From Amycolatopsis lexingtonensis (GTDB taxonomy: Bacteria > Actinomycetota > Actinomycetes > Mycobacteriales > Pseudonocardiaceae): 64,000 bases of DNA. The notes beneath the pieces are model-generated. The model searched no databases. It was not told where the DNA came from and was given only the letters and a program-made list of their open reading frames with translations. The translations under genes and the position numbers were made by a program. The stretch is from positions 3,226,501-3,290,500 of the forward strand of contig NZ_JADBEG010000001.1 in assembly GCF_014873755.1 (NCBI RefSeq), written 5' to 3'. Positions 1-8,363 of this stretch are shown here, in pieces; the first letter of the stretch is position 1; the number at the start of each line of letters is the position of its first letter.

Positions 1-11
1 GGAGGCACGAC

Positions 12-572
12 ATGGCCCGGGTGCTGATCCTGACCGGGGACGCCGCCGAGGAACTCGACTCGATGTACCCGATCTTCCGCCTGCGCGAAGGCGGCCACGA
101 GGCGGTCGTGGCCGCGCCCACGACGCGCCCGGTGCACCTCGTGGTCCACGACTTCGAGCCCGGGTGGGACGCCTACACCGAGAAGCCGGGGCACCTGCTC
201 CCGGTCGACCTGGCGTTCGCCGACGTGGACCCCGGCGATTTCGACGCGCTCGTGATCCCCGGCGGCCGCGCCCCGGAGTACCTGCGGACCGACCCGGAGG
301 TGGCCCGGATCGTCCCGCCCTTCTTCGAGCGCGACCTCCCGGTCGGCACGATCTGCCACGGCGCCCAGGTCCCGGCGGCGCTGGGTCTCCTCCGCGGCCG
401 CACCACGGCCGCCTTCCCGCCCCTGAAGCCGGACGTGGAGCAGGCGGGCGCCACGTTCGCCGACGCACCCGACGTCGTCGACGGCACGATGGTGTCCTGC
501 CGCGGCTGGCCCGACCTGCCCGAGTGGTCCCGCGCTTTCCTCCGGCTGCTCGAGAAGGCGAGCCCGGCTTAG
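12..572 (+). CDS. DJ-1/PfpI family protein
   Basis: Full-length (186 residues) DJ-1/PfpI superfamily protein, a group that includes deglycases, glyoxalase III-type enzymes and intracellular proteases. The nucleophile elbow GTICHGAQ places the catalytic Cys near residue 115 with His116 beside it. The upstream PGGRAPEY segment supplies the supporting Glu near residue 89. The window opens on its GGAGG ribosome site (1-5), six bases before the ATG, so the start is secure but the upstream neighbour is not visible. The next gene is convergent after 10 bases and gives no functional hint. The substrate cannot be read from sequence. Confidence 0.88.
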   Translation: MARVLILTGDAAEELDSMYPIFRLREGGHEAVVAAPTTRPVHLVVHDFEPGWDAYTEKPGHLLPVDLAFADVDPGDFDALVIPGGRAPEYLRTDPEVARIVPPFFERDLPVGTICHGAQVPAALGLLRGRTTAAFPPLKPDVEQAGATFADAPDVVDGTMVSCRGWPDLPEWSRAFLRLLEKASPA

Positions 573-582
573 GCCGTGTCCG

Positions 583-1008
583 TCACCCCTCGGCCCCGTC
601 GCAGGGCACTTCCGCCCACACGGTCTTGCCGCCGCTCGCGCGGTGTTCCCGCACGCCCCAGGCGGCGGCGAGCTTGGCCACGATCTGCATGCCCCGGCCA
701 CCGGGCGTGTCCGCCGACGGAGTCACGACGACCGGGTGCTCCAGGCAGTTGTCCTCCACCTCGATCCGGACCCGGCACGGCCGCGCGGTGCGGCTCATCC
801 GGACCTGCACCGGCCCCTTGCCGTGGTCGTAGGCGTTGGTCACCAGCTCGGTGGCCACCAGCAGCACGTCCCCCAGGTGGTCGTCGCCGACGTGGGCCAG
901 CGCGCGGGACGCCCACCGCCGGATGCCCACGAGCGCCGGGGCGGTGGTGCCCCGCAGGTCCATCGCCCACGGCGCCGGGGCGCCGCGCTCGCCGTCCGTT
1001 TCGGGCAT
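583..1008 (-). CDS. RsbW-type ATP-binding protein (anti-sigma-like kinase)
   Basis: Small (141 residues) GHKL-fold ATPase resembling the stand-alone anti-sigma/serine kinase domains common in actinomycetes. The N-box ATELVTNAYDHG lies at about 52-63, the G1 motif VEDN at about 84-87 and the G2 glycine motif GGRGM at about 103-107, so the ATP site looks complete. Such proteins usually bind a sigma factor or phosphorylate an anti-anti-sigma partner; no partner gene is adjacent, so this is an orphan. The ATG is preceded by a GGGGAGGGG purine run. A GTG slightly upstream in frame is an alternative start, and the much longer upstream open frame is codon-bias read-through. Confidence 0.8.
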   Translation of the reverse strand: MPETDGERGAPAPWAMDLRGTTAPALVGIRRWASRALAHVGDDHLGDVLLVATELVTNAYDHGKGPVQVRMSRTARPCRVRIEVEDNCLEHPVVVTPSADTPGGRGMQIVAKLAAAWGVREHRASGGKTVWAEVPCDGAEG

Positions 1009-1103
1009 GGGGACACCACCCCTCCCCGGGGCTCGCCGTCCTCGCTGGTGAAGACGTCCGCACCTCAGCCATTCCCCGCAGAGCGCCGGCTCAACCATCG
1101 GGG

Positions 1104-1826
1104 TCAGCCGAAGACGCGCCGCCGGATCTCGCGCCGGTAGTCCTCGAGGGTGTTGTCGAGGTGGACCGCGGTGGCCCGCGCGGCGGCTTCCGGGTCGCCG
1201 TCCCGGATCGCCCGGTGGATCGCGGCGTGCTCGCCGACCGCCTCGGCCGCGTGCCCGCCGACGGTGCCGTGCAGCCCGATCGTGCTGCACTGATGCTGCA
1301 GCCGGCGCGCTTCGCGGACGGCCTCCAGGAGGAACCGGTTGTGGGACGCGGCCGCGATGCCGAGGTGGAACTCGTCGTCCCCGCGGTCGAACAGCGCCGC
1401 CTCGCCGGTCAGGAGTCCCTGTCGGCAGGTTTCCGCCGCCGCCTCGATCGTCCGCAGCTCGACGGGGGTGGCCCGGGACGCCGCCAGCCGGACGGCGGCC
1501 AGCTCCTGGACCCGGCGGAACTCGAACAGCAGGTAGACGTGGTCGAGGTCGGTCGGCAGGAACAGCCCGCCCCAGAACGCCGAGCCGAGCATCCCCTCGT
1601 CGTCGGCGACGTAGAGGCCGCGCCCCTTCTGGGCCCGCACCCGGCCGATCGCGGAAAGGATCTTGACCGCCTCGCGCACCACCGTGCGGGAGCTGCCCAG
1701 CCGGGCGGCCAGCTCGTTCTCGGTGGGCATGCGGTCGCCCGGCAGCAGCCGGAGCTCGGCGATGAGCCGGAGGATCCGCTCGGCCACGAGCTCGTAGCCC
1801 GGCCGGTACGACGGCGCGCCGTCCAT
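1104..1826 (-). CDS. FadR/GntR-family (FCD domain) transcriptional regulator
   Basis: Regulator of 240 residues with an N-terminal GntR winged helix (about 15-75, including ENELAARLGSSRTVVREAVKIL) and a C-terminal all-helical FCD ligand domain. The FCD metal-ligand pattern is visible: D in DDEFHLGIA, then H in EHAAIH and H in AVHLDN. Such regulators usually respond to sugar acids or other small organic acids. It is divergent from the importer genes starting at 2051 and is the obvious candidate to control them. ATG 1826 is chosen because AAGGAG sits seven bases upstream; GTG 1829 is also possible but closer than usual. Confidence 0.88.
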   Translation of the reverse strand: MDGAPSYRPGYELVAERILRLIAELRLLPGDRMPTENELAARLGSSRTVVREAVKILSAIGRVRAQKGRGLYVADDEGMLGSAFWGGLFLPTDLDHVYLLFEFRRVQELAAVRLAASRATPVELRTIEAAAETCRQGLLTGEAALFDRGDDEFHLGIAAASHNRFLLEAVREARRLQHQCSTIGLHGTVGGHAAEAVGEHAAIHRAIRDGDPEAAARATAVHLDNTLEDYRREIRRRVFG

Positions 1827-1918
1827 CACTCGGCTCCTTCACCCTCGGCGACAATGAAGCATACCTTTGCCGCAGCCCTCGAAGAATAAGTACTACACAT
1901 TTATCGAGCCGCACCCTC

Positions 1919-1947
1919 TTGACTCCAGGCAGACAACCGACTCTGAT
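1919..1947 (+). promoter_or_regulatory. Candidate sigma-70-type promoter for the 2051 operon
   Basis: TTGACT (1919-1924) and TCTGAT (1942-1947) are separated by 17 bases and lie in the divergent regulator/importer gap, oriented toward the importer. The -10 matches consensus at only four of six positions, so this is a prediction by eye. Confidence 0.4.
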
Positions 1948-1963
1948 AGACGGCACCCCGCCG

Positions 1964-1977
1964 ACATCGCGCGATGT
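1964..1977. promoter_or_regulatory. Perfect 14-bp palindrome, candidate operator
   Basis: ACATCGCGCGATGT is a perfect palindrome. It starts 17 bases after the predicted -10 hexamer, between the divergent FCD regulator and the importer operon, where a repressor would block initiation. No second copy was noticed in the window. It does not resemble the TNGTNNNACNA core of classical FadR sites, so assigning it to the neighbouring regulator rests on position alone. Confidence 0.45.
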
Positions 1978-2050
1978 GTCACACACATAGCCGGATGACG
2001 TTGCCTGATCAGGTTGACCCGCGGGCCCCCACGATGGAGTGGAGCAGCTC

Positions 2051-3409
2051 ATGACGACCTCAGCCCCAGGAGCCCGGAGATCACCCCGCCGCCGCCGGTC
2101 CGCGGGACTGGTGCTCGGTGTCACGGCCGTCCTCGCCGCGGTCACGGCGTGCGGGAACGGCGGCACCGGCACCGGCGCCCAGAGCGAGTTCCAGCCGGCG
2201 CCGCAGACCGGCGGCCCGCTCACCGTGTGGGTCGACTCGACACGGCTGCCCGCCGCGCAGCTGTACCAGAAGCAGCACCCGGCGGTGCAGCTGAACATCG
2301 TCACCTACGACGGCGACGCCAACGGCTCGAACTACCTGCAGACCAAGGTGAGCCTGTTCAACCGCACCCGCAGCGGCTGGCCCGACGTCGTGTTCAGCAC
2401 CCAGAACAACGAGACCTCCTGGGCGGTGCAGGCCGGCTTCACCGCGCCGCTGAACAAGGGGCAGATCCCGGCCGCCATGCTGAGCGGGTGGGCCTCCGGC
2501 GCCAACGACCCGTGCACGGTGGACGGCACGCTCTACTGCCTGCGCAACGACCTCGCCCAGACCGTGCTCTGGTACAACGCCTCGCTGATGCGGCAGTGGA
2601 ACTACCAGGTGCCCAAGACCTGGGAGGAGTACGAAGCGCTGGGCCGGCGCGTCGCCACCGAGCACCCCGGCTACCTGGTCGGCACGGCCGGGGACAGCTT
2701 CACCCCGGAGATCTACCTGTGGGCCGGCAAGTGCGGCGCCAACGAGATCACCGGCCCGAAGAAGGTCAAGGTCGTCACCACCAGCCCGGCCTGCACCCGG
2801 ATGGCCGGACTGCTCGACACGCTGGTCCAGAACAAGACGATGTCCACCAGCAGCGTGTTCAGCTCGGACTTCGACAAGAACTCCGGCCACAAGATCCTCA
2901 TGCTGCCGGGCCCGTCCTGGTTCGGCGGTTCGATCTTCCAGGAGTCACTGAAGACGCCCAAGGGCCAGATCTCCGTCGCGCCGATGCCCCAGTGGGCGGG
3001 CGAAACGGCGCCGTCGGTCGGCAACGTCGGCGGCGGCACCTGGCTGCTGTCCGCGCACAGCGCCAACCTCAAGGACGCCACCGACTTCCTCACCTGGGTG
3101 ACCACCGCGCCCGACTACCAGGGCCAGGTCGCGCCGGGCTACCCGGCGCACACGACCGCGGCCAAGGCCTGGCTGGCGAAGCAGACCTCCAGCGGTTACT
3201 ACGCCGGCGACATCACCGCGCCGCTGCAGACGGCGGCCGCGCAGGTGTGGCCCGGCTGGGGTTACGGGCAGTTCAGCCAGGAGGCGATCTGGGCCGCGAC
3301 AGTCACCCCCGGCCAGACCGCGGGCAAGTCGATCGTCTCCCTCCTCCCCGAATGGCAGAAGGCGATCACCGACCACGCGCGGTCCAACGGCTACGAGGTC
3401 GGGCAATGA
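2051..3409 (+). CDS. CUT1 ABC importer, sugar-binding lipoprotein
   Basis: Extracellular solute-binding protein (MalE-like, 452 residues). It has an Arg-rich n-region (RRSPRRRRS), a hydrophobic core and a lipobox VTAC with lipidated Cys near residue 34, so it should be anchored on the outer face of the membrane. The mature part has the family-1 binding-protein layout. ATG 2051 is chosen because GGAG lies six bases upstream; GTG 2039 in frame would lengthen the signal unnecessarily. Its TGA overlaps the next ATG, so it is translationally coupled to the permeases. The sugar is unknown; the downstream 627-residue protein suggests an oligosaccharide or glycoconjugate. Confidence 0.88.
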   Translation: MTTSAPGARRSPRRRRSAGLVLGVTAVLAAVTACGNGGTGTGAQSEFQPAPQTGGPLTVWVDSTRLPAAQLYQKQHPAVQLNIVTYDGDANGSNYLQTKVSLFNRTRSGWPDVVFSTQNNETSWAVQAGFTAPLNKGQIPAAMLSGWASGANDPCTVDGTLYCLRNDLAQTVLWYNASLMRQWNYQVPKTWEEYEALGRRVATEHPGYLVGTAGDSFTPEIYLWAGKCGANEITGPKKVKVVTTSPACTRMAGLLDTLVQNKTMSTSSVFSSDFDKNSGHKILMLPGPSWFGGSIFQESLKTPKGQISVAPMPQWAGETAPSVGNVGGGTWLLSAHSANLKDATDFLTWVTTAPDYQGQVAPGYPAHTTAAKAWLAKQTSSGYYAGDITAPLQTAAAQVWPGWGYGQFSQEAIWAATVTPGQTAGKSIVSLLPEWQKAITDHARSNGYEVGQ

Positions 3410-4314
3410 GCACGGCCACCCGGCCGGCCGCCGCACCGGCCCGGCGGCGGACGCACTGGCCGGGCCGGGCCGGGCACTCCTTCGTCGCCGCCTACGTCGT
3501 CCTGCTGGTCGCGTTCGGGGTCGTGCCCACGGTGTACGCCGTGTACTTCGCGTTCACCGACGCGGGCGACCGCTTCGCCGGCCTGTCGAACTTCGTCGAG
3601 GCCGCCGAGGACTTCCGGTACCTGCCCGCGGTCGGTCACGTGGCGCTGTACCTGCTGTGCTGGCTGGTTTCGCTGGTGGTGCTCGTCGTCGGGCTGGCCC
3701 TGCTGCTGCACCGCCTGAGCTCCCGCGCGGCCGGCACCGCCCTGCGTTTCCTCTACTACATCCCCGGTGCGCTGGCGGGCGCGGCGAGCGTGCTGGTCTG
3801 GCTGTTCATGCTGGACCCGTCGGTGAGCCCGGTGAGCTTCCTGCTGCAGGCGTTCGGGTTCGACACCTTCGGCCAGGTCGTCGCGCCCGGGCACCTGCCG
3901 GTCCTGTTCACCGTGATCGCGTTCTGGACCGGGGCGGGCGGCTGGATCGTCGTGATGTACGGCGCGCTGAACACTATCTCTCCCAACCTGCTGGAAGCGG
4001 CGCGGATCGACGGCGCGGGCGCGTGGCAGACCGCGTGGCGCATCCAGATCCCCCTGCTGCGCAAGTGGATCGTCTACATGGTGATCCTCGCCTTCGCCGG
4101 CGGCACCCAGCTGTTCGTCGAACCGCAGCTGCTCTCGCAGGCGAGTGTCGGCGTCGCCGGGCGCGACTACTCGCTCAACCAGCTGTCCTACGATTTCGCG
4201 TTCCAGAACAACAACGTGAACACGGCCGCGGCCATCTCGGTCGAGCTGCTGGTGATCAGCGTCGTCGTCGCCGGCGTGTTCGTCGCCCGGTCGGGGTTCT
4301 TCGATGCCGAGTAG
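3406..4314 (+). CDS. CUT1 ABC importer, MalF-type permease
   Basis: Integral membrane permease (302 residues) of the MalF/UgpA class with about six membrane helices. The EAA loop that docks the ATPase is EAARIDGAGAWQTAWRIQIP, near residues 200-220. Its ATG overlaps the stop of the binding-protein gene (ATGA at 3406-3409), and its 3' end overlaps the next permease by 11 bases. No ATPase gene is present in this operon, as is usual for actinomycete CUT1 systems energised by a shared MsiK protein. Confidence 0.9.
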   Translation: MSTATRPAAAPARRRTHWPGRAGHSFVAAYVVLLVAFGVVPTVYAVYFAFTDAGDRFAGLSNFVEAAEDFRYLPAVGHVALYLLCWLVSLVVLVVGLALLLHRLSSRAAGTALRFLYYIPGALAGAASVLVWLFMLDPSVSPVSFLLQAFGFDTFGQVVAPGHLPVLFTVIAFWTGAGGWIVVMYGALNTISPNLLEAARIDGAGAWQTAWRIQIPLLRKWIVYMVILAFAGGTQLFVEPQLLSQASVGVAGRDYSLNQLSYDFAFQNNNVNTAAAISVELLVISVVVAGVFVARSGFFDAE

Positions 4315-5179
4315 CCCCGGGCGGAAGCTGCCGAACCCGCTGTCGGTCGTGGTGCTCGCGCTGTTCGTGATCTTCTTCGTGCTGCCGGTGCTGTGGCTGC
4401 TGCTGGCCGCCACCAAGACCGACGACCAGCTCGTGCACGGAAACCCGCTGTCGTTCGGCTCGTGGGAGGCGCTCGGGGCGAACTGGACCGCGTTGACCTC
4501 CTTCGGGGACAACGCGATCCTCCGGTGGCTGGGCAACTCCGCGACGTACTCGTTCCTCGCGCTCGCGATCACGCTGTGCGTGGCGATCCCGGCCGGCTAC
4601 GCCCTGGCGATGACCGAGTTCCGCGGTCGGCAGACGCTGCTCGTCGCGACGCTGGTGGTCATGCTGATGCCGAACGCTACGCTGGTGGTGCCGCTGTTCC
4701 TCGAGGCGAACGCCGTGCACCTGATCGGTTCGATGTGGTCGATCATCCTGCCGTATTCGTTCTACCCGTTCGGGGTCTACCTGACCTACATCTACTTCAG
4801 CACCGCGCTCCCCCGCGACCTGATCGACGCGGCGAGGCTCGACGGCTGCTCGCCGTTCGGCGTGTTCCGCCACATCGCCCTGCCGCTGGCCGCCCCGGTG
4901 GTGGCGCTCGTCGGCTTCTTCAGCTTCGTCGCCAACTGGACCAACTACTTCCTGCCCTACGTCCTGCTCCCGGAAAGCGACCAGTTCCCCGTCCAGGTCG
5001 GCCTGGGCACCCTGCTCGACGCCGTGCCCCAGTTCAACCCGACCGTCGGCACCGCGGCGGTCCAGCGTCCCGAACTCGCGCTGGCCACCCTGCTCGCGAT
5101 CACCCCGGTGCTCGTCGTCTTCCTGTTCTCCCAACGTTTCCTGGTAGCCGGGATGCTCGCCGGCGCGACCAAGGAGTGA
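4304..5179 (+). CDS. CUT1 ABC importer, MalG-type permease
   Basis: Second permease (291 residues) of the same importer, with six predicted helices and the EAA loop DAARLDGCSPFGVFRHIALP. It begins inside the end of the MalF-type gene (11-base overlap), which argues for coupled translation and a 1:1 heterodimer. The C-terminal helix ends LVAGMLAGATKE, a common ending for MalG-class proteins. AAGGAG at its 3' end serves as the ribosome site of the next gene. Confidence 0.9.
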   Translation: MPSSPGRKLPNPLSVVVLALFVIFFVLPVLWLLLAATKTDDQLVHGNPLSFGSWEALGANWTALTSFGDNAILRWLGNSATYSFLALAITLCVAIPAGYALAMTEFRGRQTLLVATLVVMLMPNATLVVPLFLEANAVHLIGSMWSIILPYSFYPFGVYLTYIYFSTALPRDLIDAARLDGCSPFGVFRHIALPLAAPVVALVGFFSFVANWTNYFLPYVLLPESDQFPVQVGLGTLLDAVPQFNPTVGTAAVQRPELALATLLAITPVLVVFLFSQRFLVAGMLAGATKE

Positions 5180-5184
5180 CCGCG

Positions 5185-7068
5185 ATGCCTCCCGTCATCA
5201 CCGCCTCGGTGCCCCTGCTCGAGCCGCCCGGCTGGGCGCTCGCCGAGCGCGCGCTGTTCGACCTGCTCGACCGCGCCTGGCGCCGGTTCGCCCGCGACTT
5301 CACCGATCCGGACGGACGGCTGCGCTACAGCGGCGAGCTGACCACCCGCGACGGCGTGGACGACTTCTACGAGACGTTCTTCAACTGGCCCCAGCTCTAC
5401 CTGCTCGGCGGCGCCGGCGACCTCCTCGCCGAGTCCGAGCGCCACTGGGAAGGCGTCACCCGGCAGCTGACCGAGCTGGGCATGCTGCACGACGAATACG
5501 AACGCGGCTACGACTGGTTCCACCAGGGGGAAAGCCTGCTGCTGCTGTACTTCCTGTGCATGGCCGCGCCCGGGCGGTGGCGGGAGCGGGCGGTGCGGTT
5601 CGCGGAACTCTACGTCGATCCCGCGCACGGCAACTACGATCCCGCCCACCGCATCATCCGGCGTCCCCACAACGGCAGCGACCCGGCGCGCGAAGGACTC
5701 TTCGACGGCGACTCGTACCCGTGGCTGCCCCGGGAGGCCAGGACGTACGGCTTCCCCCTGGAGTGGCTGGCGCCGGAGGGCTCCGCGATGGGCGAGCAGA
5801 TGCGCCGGCGGATGGGGACGGGCGACACGGCGGTCAACCTGGCGGCGTCCGGGCTCGTCCTGAACGCCCTGCTGCTGACCGGCGACCCGCGCTACCGCGA
5901 CTGGCTCGCCGAGTACGTGGGCGCCTGGCGGCACCGCGCGGCGGCCAACGGCGGCATCCTGCCCGACAACGTCGCTCCCGACGGCACGGTGGGCGGCCTG
6001 TTGGAGGGCCGCTGGTACAGCGGCCACTACGGCTGGTCGTGGCCGCACGGCTGGTACAGCGTCGGCCACGCCGCCGTCGTCGGCGCGCTGTCGGCCGCGC
6101 TCGCGACCGGCGACGACACGTTCACCGACCTGGTGCGCCCGGCGCTGGACGAGATCATCGCCCAGGGCAAGGTCATGACCTTCACCGAAGCGGACTCCAG
6201 CCTCGAGACGAAGTGGTCGGTCCAGCTGCGCGAGGACGTCCACACGCCGACGCTGCACGTGCCCTTCCGCCACGACGACCGCGGGTGGTTCGACTACAAC
6301 CCGATGCTGATGGGCGTCCCGATCGCGCTGTGGCACCACTCGGCTTCGCCTGACGACCGCGAGCGCCTCGAACGCCTGCGCGCCGCGAGCGGCTACGACT
6401 GGCGGACCGTGCGGCCCTTCCGCAGCAAGGAAGAGGCCGGTCACGAGGAGCCGTGGTTCGCCTACCTGGCCGGCGACGACCCGAGCTATCCGGAACGGAT
6501 CCTGGCCGCCGCCCAGGCCCAGGTCCGGCACCGGCTGGCACGGATGGAGCGCTACCGCGGGCAGGACGTCCCCGAAGCCGACATCCACCTGTGGCAGCAG
6601 TCCAACCCGGTGGTCACCGAGGCGCTGGTCCAGCTCACATGGGGTGGCCCGCAAGTGGTCTACAACGGTGGTTTGCCGCAGGCCCGGGTGCGGTACTACG
6701 ACGCGCAGGGGCGGCGGCCGGGTCTCCCTTCGTCGGTGGCGGCTCTGGTGTCCGGGATCGCTCCGGACGCGACTGTGCTCGAACTGGTCAACCTCGATCC
6801 GCTGGCGGCACGGTCGGTGGTCGTGCAGGCCGGGGCGTTCGCCGAGCACGACATCCGGACCGCGGAGTACAGCGTGTGCGACGACCCTTCGTGGGTGGGC
6901 GATCTCTATGACTACGGTCATGGCGAGCCGGTGGTGACGACGGCGTCGATCATTGTCGGAGGGCCGTGGTTGCGGGTGGAGTTGCCTCCGTCCACCCGCA
7001 TCCGGCTGTCGCTGGAGCTTGCGCTGCGGGCGCGTCCGGCGTCATACGCGACTCCGTTCGACGAATAG
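5185..7068 (+). CDS. Uncharacterised 627-residue protein, probably (alpha/alpha)6-type, in a sugar operon
   Basis: I do not recognise a characterised family. The protein is cytosolic (no signal peptide) and rich in paired-helix segments with many aromatic and acidic residues, such as FYETFFNWPQLYLLGG near 50-70, DEYERGYDWFHQGE near 100-115, and GHYGWSWPHGWYSVGH near 280-295. This pattern suits an (alpha/alpha)6 barrel glycan lyase or hydrolase. A shorter beta-rich tail follows. It starts nine bases after the permease start-stop region with AAGGAG (5171-5176) correctly spaced, so it is the last gene of the importer operon and likely acts on the imported sugar. A family search and structure prediction would decide the fold. 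Confidence 0.7.
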   Translation: MPPVITASVPLLEPPGWALAERALFDLLDRAWRRFARDFTDPDGRLRYSGELTTRDGVDDFYETFFNWPQLYLLGGAGDLLAESERHWEGVTRQLTELGMLHDEYERGYDWFHQGESLLLLYFLCMAAPGRWRERAVRFAELYVDPAHGNYDPAHRIIRRPHNGSDPAREGLFDGDSYPWLPREARTYGFPLEWLAPEGSAMGEQMRRRMGTGDTAVNLAASGLVLNALLLTGDPRYRDWLAEYVGAWRHRAAANGGILPDNVAPDGTVGGLLEGRWYSGHYGWSWPHGWYSVGHAAVVGALSAALATGDDTFTDLVRPALDEIIAQGKVMTFTEADSSLETKWSVQLREDVHTPTLHVPFRHDDRGWFDYNPMLMGVPIALWHHSASPDDRERLERLRAASGYDWRTVRPFRSKEEAGHEEPWFAYLAGDDPSYPERILAAAQAQVRHRLARMERYRGQDVPEADIHLWQQSNPVVTEALVQLTWGGPQVVYNGGLPQARVRYYDAQGRRPGLPSSVAALVSGIAPDATVLELVNLDPLAARSVVVQAGAFAEHDIRTAEYSVCDDPSWVGDLYDYGHGEPVVTTASIIVGGPWLRVELPPSTRIRLSLELALRARPASYATPFDE

Positions 7069-7163
7069 CCGGGTGCCTCGGGGCTCCGGCGAAGTCGTGG
7101 CCGCGCGGTCTGCCCAGGGTCGCGGAGATGTCATGAAGGGGTCGTTCATGACGTCTGGCGACA

Positions 7164-7276
7164 GGGCTCCGGCAAAGTCGCGCGGCCAGGCCACTCCGCC
7201 GCCGGTAACCCGCTCGCCCCACGTCCTGAATGACTCATTCAGGTCTTCGGACGTCCTGAATGACTCATTCAAGACG
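7164..7276. repeat. Composite intergenic repeat, copy 1
   Basis: A conserved GC-rich flank (7164-7224, beginning GGGCTCCGGCAAAGTCG) is followed by a double palindrome (7221-7276). The two TGAATGACTCATTCA cores are at 7227-7241 and 7257-7271, with the fixed spacer GGTCTTCGGACGTCC between them. The whole double palindrome can fold as one long hairpin or two short ones. The same unit recurs at 7383-7495 and 57276-57387, and the double palindrome alone recurs at 15003, 34911 and 58366. Confidence 0.85.
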
Positions 7277-7382
7277 CCGGCGCACCGCTGCGCGCCGCAC
7301 CGACCCGACTTTGCCGGGCCCCTGACGTCTGGCGAGGTGAACGACCCTTTCATGACGTGCGAGCGGCCGGTCGGGTGCCTCC

Positions 7383-7495
7383 CGGGCCCGGCAAAGTCGC
7401 GCGGCCAAGCCACTCTGCCGCCGGTTGCCCGCTCGCCCCACGTCCTGAATGACTCATTCAGGTCTTCGGACGTCCTGAATGAGTCATTCAAGACG
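7383..7495. repeat. Composite intergenic repeat, copy 2
   Basis: Second head-to-tail copy, with the flank at 7383-7440 and the double palindrome at 7441-7495. Cores are TGAATGACTCATTCA at 7446-7460 and the complementary-centre version at 7476-7490. It differs from copy 1 at scattered bases, so the duplication is not brand new or the copies arrived separately. Confidence 0.85.
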
Positions 7496-7528
7496 TTGGC
7501 GCACCGCCGCGGACTGCGACACGGCGCC

Positions 7529-7543
7529 AGGCATCACATGTCT
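7529..7543. promoter_or_regulatory. Candidate operator of the FCD regulator at 7653 (site 1 of 3)
   Basis: AGGCATCACATGTCT matches the site at 12054-12068 (AGACATCATATGTCT) at 13 of 15 positions, including the half-site ATGTCT. It lies 110 bases upstream of the regulator gene, and the two related sites lie between the divergent importers that follow it. The distribution suggests autoregulation plus control of both importers. Confidence 0.5.
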
Positions 7544-7652
7544 AAGGTCTCAATTACCGCAATCCCCGTCGAAATCGTAGAATACTTTCCCCCGAACTCA
7601 AGATTCATCATACGAATGCTAAGATCTCGCCAATCGATGCCCGAGGAGTGCC

Positions 7653-8360
7653 ATGGCGAGGTCCCTGACCGACGAAGCGATCGACCGGATCCGCGAATTC
7701 GTCCGGTCCGGCCGCTTTCCCGCGGGCGCCAAGCTGCCTCCCGAGCACGAACTCGCCACCGAGCTGGGCATCTCCCGCAGTCCCACCCGCGAAGCGGTCA
7801 AGGCGCTGGCACTGGCCCGCGTCCTCGAAGTCCGCCGCGGCGACGGCACCTACGTCACGAGCCTCGCCCCCGGCCTCCTGCTCGAAGGCCTCGGCAGCGC
7901 GGTGGCGCTCATGCAGGGCGGCACCGTGCTGGAACTGACCGAGGTGCGCCGCCTCCTGGAACCCGCCGCCACCGGGCTCGCCGCGACCCGGATCACCGAC
8001 GCCCAGCTCGCGACCGTGGCCGAACTGCTCGACGCGATGCAGGAAGCCGTCGAGGACGTCGAACGGCTCACCGTGCTCGATGCCGCCTTCCACCGCGAAG
8101 TGGTCACCGCGGCGGGGAACGAAACCCTGACGGCGCTGCTGGACGGCATCTCCTCGCGGACGCTGCGGGCGCGGATCTGGCGCGGCACCATCGACCGCGG
8201 CGTGACGCACGAGACCCTGTCCCAGCACAAGGCGATCCACGACGCGCTGGCCGCCCGAGATCCCGCCGTGGCCACCGCCGCCGCGCTGCTGCACGTGGAC
8301 ACCTCCGAACGCTGGCTGCGGGCCCACCTGGCGGACTTCCCGAATCTGGAAGACGGGTAG
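7653..8360 (+). CDS. FadR/GntR-family (FCD domain) transcriptional regulator
   Basis: Regulator of 235 residues. The GntR winged helix occupies about 5-70 (PEHELATELGISRSPTREAVKAL) and the FCD domain the rest, with ligand-type D/H residues in AAFHREVV, HKAIHDAL and LLHVDTSERW. GAGGAG lies eight bases before the ATG. It faces the importer gene set ending at 8364, with only three bases between the convergent ends. The operator-like 15-mer upstream of it recurs twice at 11979-12068, making it the likely regulator of both CUT2 importers. Confidence 0.87.
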   Translation: MARSLTDEAIDRIREFVRSGRFPAGAKLPPEHELATELGISRSPTREAVKALALARVLEVRRGDGTYVTSLAPGLLLEGLGSAVALMQGGTVLELTEVRRLLEPAATGLAATRITDAQLATVAELLDAMQEAVEDVERLTVLDAAFHREVVTAAGNETLTALLDGISSRTLRARIWRGTIDRGVTHETLSQHKAIHDALAARDPAVATAAALLHVDTSERWLRAHLADFPNLEDG

Positions 8361-8363
8361 CCG

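Larger units (their letters stand above)
7069..7652. other. 584-base intergenic region packed with repeats and a regulatory site
   Basis: No credible gene is present. The left 430 bases hold two head-to-tail copies of a composite repeat (entries below) plus two small inverted repeats of a TCATGAACGACCCCTTCATGA type, at 7131-7153 and in the opposite orientation at 7338-7356. The right 120 bases are AT-richer and contain an operator-like site and the promoter region of the regulator at 7653. Open frames here encode LNDSF/LNESF peptides and are products of the repeats. Confidence 0.75.

Noticed and set aside
576..1889. 437-residue plus-strand frame opposite two genes
   Set aside because: Low-complexity Arg/Pro-rich shadow of the RsbW-like and FCD regulator genes; no motif or ribosome site.
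4393..5184. Extended upstream frame of the 627-residue gene
   Set aside because: The extra 260 residues are the shadow of the MalG-type permease; ATG 5185 with AAGGAG is the natural start.
7042..7491. Minus-strand frame encoding LNESF/LNDSF peptides
   Set aside because: It is generated by the composite repeats; similar peptides arise wherever the repeat occurs.
7164..7495. CRISPR-like direct repeats
   Set aside because: Only two long units, no regular short spacers and no cas genes; repeats are palindromic and occur singly elsewhere.
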